A stretch of 6,074 nt of DNA, taken from an uncultured Oscillospiraceae bacterium. GTDB lineage: Bacteria; Bacillota; Clostridia; Oscillospirales; Oscillospiraceae. Below are positions 4,254 to 6,074 of this stretch, in pieces (within the stretch, counting starts at the first letter, position 1; every line of letters begins with the position of its first letter). The position numbers were made by a program, and so were the translations under genes. The notes below the pieces were generated by a model, which was not told the DNA's origin, searched no databases, and was given only the letters and a program-made list of their open reading frames with translations. The stretch is taken from contig CAKTIN010000098.1 in the NCBI GenBank assembly GCA_934565775.1, positions 1 to 6,074 of the forward strand, read 5' to 3'.

Positions 4254-5855
4254 ATGATAACAGTCAGCAATCTCTCTATGCAGTTCGGCGGGCAATGGCT
4301 TTTCCAGCACGTGGATCTGCAATTCACCCCTGGCAACTGTTACGGGATCATCGGTGCCAACGGTGCAGGAAAATCCACCTTCTTAAAGCTTCTGTCCGGG
4401 GAGCTGGACTCCACCGGCGGCGCCATCTCCATCCTTCCCGGGGTGCGGATGTCCGTCCTGAAGCAGAACCAGTTTGCCTATGACGAATACCCCATTATGG
4501 ACACGGTCATTATGGGCAACGAGCACCTGTACCGGATCATGAAGGAAAAGGACGCGATCTACAGCAAGGAGGACTTCACCGACGCAGACGGGCTCCGGGC
4601 CTCGGAGCTGGAGGCGGAGTTCGCGGAGCTGGGGGGCTGGGAGGCCGAATCGGACGCTTCCCGTATTCTTCAGGGCCTCGGCGTTCCTCCGGAAAATCAC
4701 TACGACCTGATGGCCGATACGGACCCCCGGCTGAAGGTGAAGGTGCTCCTGGCCCAGGCCCTGTTCGGCAATCCGGACGTGGTCATGCTGGACGAGCCCA
4801 CCAACAACCTGGACATCGGCTCTATCAACTGGCTGGAGGACTTCCTGCTGGATTTCCCCGGGACCGTGATTGTCGTGTCCCACGACCGGCATTTTCTCAA
4901 TACCGTCTGCACCCACATTGTGGATATTGACTACGGGAAAATCAAAATGTATGTGGGCAACTACGACTTCTGGTACGAGTCCAGCCAGCTGGTCCAGTCC
5001 CTCCTGCGGAACAAAAACAAGCGCAATCAGGAGAAAATCGAAGAATTGCAGCTCTTTATCCAGCGCTTTGCCGCAAACAAGGCAAAGAGCAAGCAGGCTA
5101 CCGCCCGGCGCAAGCTCCTGGATAAGCTGACCGTGGAGGAGATTCCCTGCTCCTCCCGCCGGTATCCCTTTGTGGGCTTCCAGCAGGACCGGGAGCTGGG
5201 CAAGGACGTGCTGACGGTCAAGGACGTCAGTGTCACCGTGGACGGGACCAAGCTTCTGGACCGGGTCTACTTCTCCGTCTCCCGGACGGACAAGATTGCC
5301 TTTGTGGGCGACAACGAAAAAGCCCAGACCGCCCTGTTTCAGGTTCTGATGGGGGAGCTGGTCCCGGACGAGGGCAGCTACAAGTGGGGCGTTTCCACCT
5401 CCCAGAGCTATCTGCCCAAGGACAACAGTCCCTATTTTGACGGCTGCGACACGGAGCTGGTGGACTGGCTCCGGCAATACTCCGCAAAGAAGGACGATGT
5501 GTACCTCCGGGGCTTTCTGGGGCGGATGCTCTTCTCCGGAGAGGACGCCTTCAAGCCGGTGAACGTGCTGTCCGGCGGCGAAAAGGTCCGGTGTATGCTG
5601 TCAAAGATGATGCTCTCCGGGGCCAACGTGCTGCTCCTGGACCAGCCCACAAACCATCTGGATATGGAGGCCATCCAGGCTGTGAACAAGGGCCTGACCG
5701 CCTTCCCCGGGGTGGTGCTCCTGGCCAGCCATGACCATGAGCTCCTGCAAACCGTATGCAACCGGGTAATCGCTTTCCAGCCGGACGGCACCATCGTGGA
5801 CCGGTTGGGCACCTATGACGAGTATTTGCAATGGCTTAGCGGCCAGAATCAGTAA
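4254..5855 (+). CDS. ykpA: ABC-F family ATPase, YkpA/YbiT type, with degenerate second ATP site
   Basis: This 533-residue protein has two ATP-binding cassettes and no membrane segment, as in ABC-F proteins, which act on ribosomes rather than in transport. It resembles B. subtilis YkpA and E. coli YbiT throughout (recalled comparison). NBD1 has Walker A GANGAGKST (34-42), Walker B VVMLDEPTNNLD (176-187) with catalytic E181, and switch H210, but its signature region reads ADTDPRLK (154-161) instead of an LSGGE-like motif. The inter-domain linker (about 242-305) is charged and helical, the part that reaches the ribosomal P/E-site tRNA. NBD2 has an intact signature LSGGEK (439-444) and H493, but its P-loop is GDNEKAQTA (352-360), with Q358 in place of lysine, and Walker B reads LLLDQPTNHLD, with Q464 in place of the catalytic Glu. 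Hence one composite ATP site is complete and the other degenerate. Subfamily is well supported; the exact role is unknown, and antibiotic resistance is not implied. Confidence 0.93.
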   Translation: MITVSNLSMQFGGQWLFQHVDLQFTPGNCYGIIGANGAGKSTFLKLLSGELDSTGGAISILPGVRMSVLKQNQFAYDEYPIMDTVIMGNEHLYRIMKEKDAIYSKEDFTDADGLRASELEAEFAELGGWEAESDASRILQGLGVPPENHYDLMADTDPRLKVKVLLAQALFGNPDVVMLDEPTNNLDIGSINWLEDFLLDFPGTVIVVSHDRHFLNTVCTHIVDIDYGKIKMYVGNYDFWYESSQLVQSLLRNKNKRNQEKIEELQLFIQRFAANKAKSKQATARRKLLDKLTVEEIPCSSRRYPFVGFQQDRELGKDVLTVKDVSVTVDGTKLLDRVYFSVSRTDKIAFVGDNEKAQTALFQVLMGELVPDEGSYKWGVSTSQSYLPKDNSPYFDGCDTELVDWLRQYSAKKDDVYLRGFLGRMLFSGEDAFKPVNVLSGGEKVRCMLSKMMLSGANVLLLDQPTNHLDMEAIQAVNKGLTAFPGVVLLASHDHELLQTVCNRVIAFQPDGTIVDRLGTYDEYLQWLSGQNQ

Positions 5856-5856
5856 G

Positions 5857-5863
5857 AAGGAGG
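5857..5863 (+). promoter_or_regulatory. Ribosome binding site of the zinc-ribbon gene
   Basis: AAGGAGG starts 2 bp after the ABC-F stop codon and ends 8 bp before the ATG at 5872. This is a very strong site and supports a real small gene cotranscribed with the ABC-F gene. Confidence 0.85.
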
Positions 5864-5871
5864 CTTTTCCC

Positions 5872-6074
5872 ATGGAGGAAGCAAGAGATTTTATCGAGCT
5901 GGAGGACTGTCCGGACTGCCGGGGTCACGGCGTCATTTGCCACGAGGGCGGCTGGTGCGTCTATGTTGAGTGCGCTGACTGCGGCGCGCACACTGCCTTT
6001 ATCGAGTATTCCAACGACCAGGAGAAGGCGGAAGCGGAGCGTACCGTCGCCGCCATCTGGAATCGGGGCAAGGT
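5872..6074 (+). CDS. Small zinc-ribbon protein, Lar-like (C-terminus beyond window)
   Basis: An open frame of 67 codons starts at the ATG at 5872 and is still open at the window edge. It begins MEEARDFIELEDCPDC and has two CxxC knuckles, C13-C16 and C34-C37, the second followed by GA, and later an alanine-rich helix with AAIWNRG (60-66). The pattern CPxC, about 17 residues, CxxCGA, then a WNR near the end is that of Lar-family restriction alleviation-like proteins, which are small zinc ribbons common in phages and scattered in bacterial chromosomes. Extra C23 and C29 lie between the knuckles. The Lar label is based on motif layout only, and many such chromosomal proteins have no tested function. 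The gene follows the ABC-F gene by 16 bp with no terminator or promoter between them, so cotranscription is likely. Since WNR is usually close to the C-terminus, the protein probably ends shortly past the window. Confidence 0.72.
   Translation, partial: MEEARDFIELEDCPDCRGHGVICHEGGWCVYVECADCGAHTAFIEYSNDQEKAEAERTVAAIWNRGK

Noticed and set aside
4383..5477. Open frame of 364 codons on the minus strand opposite the ABC-F gene
   Set aside because: Same shadow composition (Val, Leu, Gly, His, Gln rich), no ribosome site and no recognisable domain; the ABC-F reading has all family motifs.
4254..5855. Antibiotic-resistance ABC-F (Vga/Lsa/OptrA type)
   Set aside because: Sequence follows the YkpA/YbiT housekeeping-like type, and the short leader has no room for the long attenuator typical of inducible resistance ABC-F genes.

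Overview
The window looks like chromosomal DNA from a fairly GC-rich member of the Bacillota (class Clostridia, most plausibly an Oscillospirales-type gut anaerobe; this placement is inferred). The reasons are sigma-A style promoters, strong GGAGG-type ribosome sites, a perfect CIRCE heat-shock operator, a pyruvate phosphate dikinase, a Noc-type ParB protein and an ABC-F protein very like Bacillus YkpA. No phage, transposon, CRISPR or RNA gene was recognised.

The left two thirds is read from the minus strand. From left to right it holds the N-terminal third of pyruvate phosphate dikinase (ppdK, cut by the window edge at base 1); an AT-rich gap of about 330 bp (857-1185) with a good ppdK promoter, a 13-bp direct repeat around it, a hairpin and two tandem 8-bp palindromes; a 279-residue ParB/Noc-family protein; a 174-bp gap with a sequence matching the core of the Noc-binding site and a strong terminator; and the full heat-shock chaperone gene htpG. 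A perfect CIRCE element sits over the predicted htpG transcription start, so HrcA repression is expected.

The right third is read from the plus strand. Promoters of htpG and the ABC-F gene lie back to back (4145-4219). The ABC-F gene (533 codons) is followed after 16 bp by a small two-CxxC zinc-ribbon gene resembling Lar-family restriction alleviation proteins, which runs off the window. The two form a likely operon.

The strongest observations are: (1) the ABC-F protein keeps one complete ATP site, while the other is stripped on both faces (P-loop lysine to Gln, catalytic Glu to Gln, signature motif lost); (2) the ParB-family protein carries Noc-type residues at the DNA-specificity positions and has a 12/12 match to the Noc-site core just upstream of its own gene, but lacks an obvious N-terminal membrane-binding helix; (3) htpG appears to be under direct HrcA/CIRCE control.
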